A stretch of 64,000 nt of DNA, taken from Streptomyces sp. HUAS YS2 (GTDB lineage Bacteria; Actinomycetota; Actinomycetes; Streptomycetales; Streptomycetaceae). Both the position numbers and the translations under genes were made by a program. The stretch spans positions 310,001 through 374,000 of the forward strand of contig NZ_CP137573.1 of NCBI RefSeq assembly GCF_033343995.1. Reading direction: 5' to 3'. The notes beneath the pieces are model-generated. The model worked only from the letters and a program-made list of their open reading frames with translations. It was not told the origin of the DNA and did no database searches. Below, one piece after another: positions 61,633 to 64,000 of the stretch. Each line of letters starts with the position of its first letter. Position 1 is the first letter of the stretch.

Positions 61633-62253
61633 ATGACACGCTTTCGCGAAAGTGTTCGGTCCCTGCTGCGCGAGCAGGTACTCGACGCCGCCTACCACCT
61701 CGTCGCCGCGGACGGCTGGAGCGTGCTCCGCATGGCCGGCATCGCCCGCGCGGCCGGCATCAGCCGACAGACCCTCTACAACGAGTTCGGCTCGAAAGAG
61801 GCGATCGGCAAGGCCCTCGTCCAACGGGAGCTGGAGGGCTTCCTGGTGGGCATCCAGCGGGAGCTCGACGCGCACCGCGGCGAACTGGAGGCGGCGGCCG
61901 CCGCGGGCGTCGGCTACACGCTCCAGCAGGCGGTCGACAACCCTCTGATCAAGGCGATCATGCTCTCGGCGCGGGGCGGCGAGGACGACCTGCTCACGTA
62001 CCTCACGACGCGCTCCCAGCCGGTCTTCGACACCGCGATGGCCATGCTCGACGCGTACGCGGTCGACGCCTGGCCCGACGTCGACGAGGAGTCGCGCGGC
62101 CTCGCGGTGGAGACGATCGTGCGCCTCACGGTCAGTCACATCGTGCAGCCCGCCGCTTCCCCGGAGGAGTCCGCCCGCCGCATCGCCCGGATCACGACAC
62201 GCGTCGCGTACCCGGAAGGCCGCGGCGACCGGCCGGGTCATCCGATCGGTTGA
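61633..62253 (+). CDS. TetR-family regulator of the alk operon
   Basis: The protein has 206 residues from the ATG at 61633. The HTH is MAGIARAAGISRQTLYNEFGSKEAIGKAL. The C-terminal domain resembles that of AlkX-type regulators from actinobacterial alkB operons, which are released by fatty acids. The start lies 115 bp from the alkB start, with the inverted repeat between them. Confidence 0.9.
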   Translation: MTRFRESVRSLLREQVLDAAYHLVAADGWSVLRMAGIARAAGISRQTLYNEFGSKEAIGKALVQRELEGFLVGIQRELDAHRGELEAAAAAGVGYTLQQAVDNPLIKAIMLSARGGEDDLLTYLTTRSQPVFDTAMAMLDAYAVDAWPDVDEESRGLAVETIVRLTVSHIVQPAASPEESARRIARITTRVAYPEGRGDRPGHPIG

Positions 62254-62395
62254 CGTCGGCGTCCCCCGTACGTCTCCCCCACTCCCGCCGCACTGCCGAC
62301 CGTCCGGCCCCGGACCGGCACCCAGGATGGACGGCAGAGGAGCGGGGACCGGGGGACCTCCCTTCCGGCGACCGCCCCGGAAGGAGAGCGAGTCC

Positions 62396-63535
62396 ATGAA
62401 CGCGTCCGCACGCACCGCGCGCGTACTCCTGCCCACCGTCGCCGCCGCCCTGCTGCTCGGCGCCTGCGCCCGGTCCGGCGGCGCGGCCGAGTCGCCGGCC
62501 GGCGCGCCCACGAAGCCGGCCGCGTCCCCCGCGCCGACCACGAAGGTCACCGGCCGCACCCCGGCCGGCACCCTGCTCGTCGCCGACTTCGGCGCGGACA
62601 CGGTGAGCTTCGTCGACCCGGCGAAGGGCGCGTTCGACTCCGTGCGCGTCGGCACCGCCCCGTACGGCCTCGTCGTCGGCGAGGACGGCCGCGCCTGGGT
62701 CGCCACCGCCGAGGGCGTCGCCGTCGTCGACACCGTCGCCCGCAAGCGGATCGCCCTCGTCCCGTACGAGACCGAGACGGGCCGGGCGACCACCGGCGAG
62801 TACCGCGGCGGCGGCATGGGCATCGCACTCTCGCCCGACGGCAGGCAGGTGTACGTCGGCGTCAACGTGCCCGGCGGCAACGGCGTCCTGGAGATCGTGG
62901 ACACCGCGAAACTCGAGGTGCCGGAGACCGTCCCGGTCGGCCGCCGCCCCTTCGACGTGGACGTCTCGCGCGACGGCTCCGAGGTGTACGCGACGAACCA
63001 CGACTCCTTCGACGTCACCGTCGTCCCCACCCGCTCCCCCGGCGACACCCGCCGGATCGAGGTCGCCCCGTACGGCACCGAGGGCGGCCTCGGCTCCTGG
63101 CTGAAGCCGCACTACACGGCCGTGCGGCCGTCCGACGGCAAGCTGCTGCTGCCCTTCGAGGGCGAACGCCTCGCCGTCGTCGACCCGAGGACGGGGCGGA
63201 CACAGATCGAGCGGATGACGGCCGACACCCACCAGCACGGCGCGGCGCTCGCCCCCGACGGCTCGCTCCTCGTGGTCGGCACAGGCCCGATCGACCCGTC
63301 CGAGGACAAGGGCGCCTCGCTCACCGTGCGCGCCCCCGACGGCAAGGAACGGGTGTACGAGCTGGACGGGCCGCACGAGGACGTCGCGGTCTCGGCCGAC
63401 GGCCGCACCGCCTACGTGACCGGCGGTTTCACCCGCGACGGCTACTGGGACGGGATCACCGTCGTCGACCTCGACAGCGGCGACACCCGCCGCCTCGCCG
63501 CCGGCGAACGACCCCTGGGGATAGCCGTCTTGTAG
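62396..63535 (+). CDS. YncE-like beta-propeller lipoprotein
   Basis: The ATG at 62396 gives 379 residues. A lipoprotein signal ends in LLLGAC (Cys23), followed by an Ala/Pro linker (about 25-52). Seven-bladed propeller repeats follow (TLLVADFGADTVSFVD, GIALSPDGRQVYVGVN, DVDVSRDGSEVYATNHDSFDVTVV, DVAVSADGRTAYVTGG). Its role is unknown; such proteins are often surface binding modules or partners of oxidoreductases. It precedes a molybdenum-hydroxylase-type gene on the same strand. Confidence 0.85.
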   Translation: MNASARTARVLLPTVAAALLLGACARSGGAAESPAGAPTKPAASPAPTTKVTGRTPAGTLLVADFGADTVSFVDPAKGAFDSVRVGTAPYGLVVGEDGRAWVATAEGVAVVDTVARKRIALVPYETETGRATTGEYRGGGMGIALSPDGRQVYVGVNVPGGNGVLEIVDTAKLEVPETVPVGRRPFDVDVSRDGSEVYATNHDSFDVTVVPTRSPGDTRRIEVAPYGTEGGLGSWLKPHYTAVRPSDGKLLLPFEGERLAVVDPRTGRTQIERMTADTHQHGAALAPDGSLLVVGTGPIDPSEDKGASLTVRAPDGKERVYELDGPHEDVAVSADGRTAYVTGGFTRDGYWDGITVVDLDSGDTRRLAAGERPLGIAVL

Positions 63536-63562
63536 ACGTCCCGTGAAGAACCTGATCAACTG

Positions 63563-63590
63563 CGCCGGGCACGGCATCCTGTGCCCGGCG
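63563..63590 (+). terminator. Hairpin between the propeller lipoprotein and the oxidoreductase gene
   Basis: A perfect 10-bp stem (63563-63572 with 63581-63590) and 8-base loop lie 27 bp after the stop. There is no T-run. It may terminate or attenuate. Confidence 0.4.
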
Positions 63591-63637
63591 CGACGACCGT
63601 ACGCGACGGTAGCTCAGGTTCCGGGAGGACGACACCG

Positions 63638-64000
63638 ATGGCAGACACCGCAGGGTCCGAGGGCATCGGACGGCGCAGGGTGCTCGGGTACCTGCTGGCC
63701 GCGCCGACCCTCGCCGTGGGGGTACGGCTCGGGGCCGACGCGGTCGCCCCGCAGTCCGCTCAGGCGGCGATCCCGACGCTGCCGCAGCCGGAGAACCTCT
63801 TCGACCTGGGGGACATGCAGAACCTCGCGGCGGCACCGACGTCCGGGTCTGATCACGGTGCGGGTGCACGAGGACGGCACGGTGTCGTTCGAGGTGCCGC
63901 GCGCCGAGGTCGGCCAGGGCATGACGACCGCCGTGGCCATGATGATCGCCGAGGAGATGGACCTGCCGCTGGAGCGGGTCCGGGTCACCTCCGCCGACGC
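63638..64000 (+). pseudogene. Molybdopterin-type oxidoreductase large subunit (isoquinoline 1-oxidoreductase beta-like), 5' part, frameshifted
   Basis: The ATG at 63638 follows GGGAGG. The N-terminus is a twin-arginine signal (GRRRVLGYLLAAPTLAVGVRLG), then FDLGDMQNLAAAPTSG. The frame then must shift by one base at about 63845-63848 to continue as LITVRVHEDGTVSFEVPRAEVGQGMTTAVAMM (in part), the start of the xanthine-dehydrogenase-like molybdenum domain. As given, the unshifted frame reads nonsense. Either an extra G here is a sequencing error or the gene is broken. The gene runs out of the window. Confidence 0.75.

Noticed and set aside
1..64000. A secondary-metabolite biosynthetic cluster around the AurF-like oxygenase, methyltransferase and aminotransferase
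   Set aside because: No polyketide, peptide, terpene or RiPP core enzymes are present, and the genes are in separate small units with their own regulators.

Overview
This window comes from a high-GC actinobacterial chromosome, almost certainly Streptomyces or a close relative. The signs are strong third-position GC bias, frequent GTG starts, 4-bp stop/start overlaps, many TetR, MerR, XRE and LacI regulators each beside a small catabolic operon, and a TnpB element of the type common in this genus. No rRNA, tRNA, CRISPR array or recognisable secondary-metabolite cluster was seen. Most of the window looks like accessory or chromosome-arm content.

Layout. 1-1076: 3' part of a tnpB element with its right end. 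1073-12713: small metabolic and regulatory units, namely a DUF998-type membrane protein, a diiron oxygenase with a fused ferredoxin/ferredoxin-NADP reductase, an HxlR/NmrA divergent pair, a methyltransferase, an enoyl-CoA-hydratase-family hydrolase, a GDSL hydrolase, a LysR-effector-domain protein with a basic tail beside a DUF5997 protein, and TetR units. 12824-16838: membrane and hypothetical proteins, a Roadblock/LC7 protein and an ArsR regulator. 16839-18240: a scar of decayed genes (nuclease-like fragment, IS5-type transposase remnant, frameshifted tyrosine integrase). 18251-28472: a NADAR-like fusion protein and its partner, TetR/SDR, an aminotransferase, a double alpha/beta hydrolase, VOC and MerR proteins, and a FAD/Rieske oxidoreductase.

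28483-39701 is a coherent N-glycan utilisation locus: secreted GH85 endo-N-acetylglucosaminidase, LacI repressor, CUT1 sugar ABC transporter (lipoprotein plus two permeases, ATPase not encoded here), a clan GH-A hydrolase and a GH38 alpha-mannosidase. Two CTAAA/TTTAG-type palindromes, one before the GH85 gene and one between lacI and the transporter, look like the shared operators.

39852-46632 is the most unusual part. A TPR-CHAT protease gene (12 near-perfect 45-residue repeats) is divergent from a small cysteine-containing protein and a four-helix membrane protein that overlap by 4 bp. This cassette, plus one intact flavodoxin-type reductase gene, lies between two decayed halves of a second copy of that reductase gene, as if it had been inserted into it. 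It is a candidate conflict (defence) module.

46648-64000: an asparagine-to-fumarate module (Lrp regulator, asparaginase, aspartate ammonia-lyase), an MFS transporter, an XRE regulator, a PAS/GAF/SpoIIE phosphatase, an arylsulfotransferase-family/NCS2 operon opposite an XRE-cupin regulator, LysE, and an alkane hydroxylase operon (alkB, two rubredoxins, reductase) opposite its TetR regulator. It ends with a beta-propeller lipoprotein and the start of a Tat-exported molybdenum hydroxylase whose reading frame is broken near 63847.
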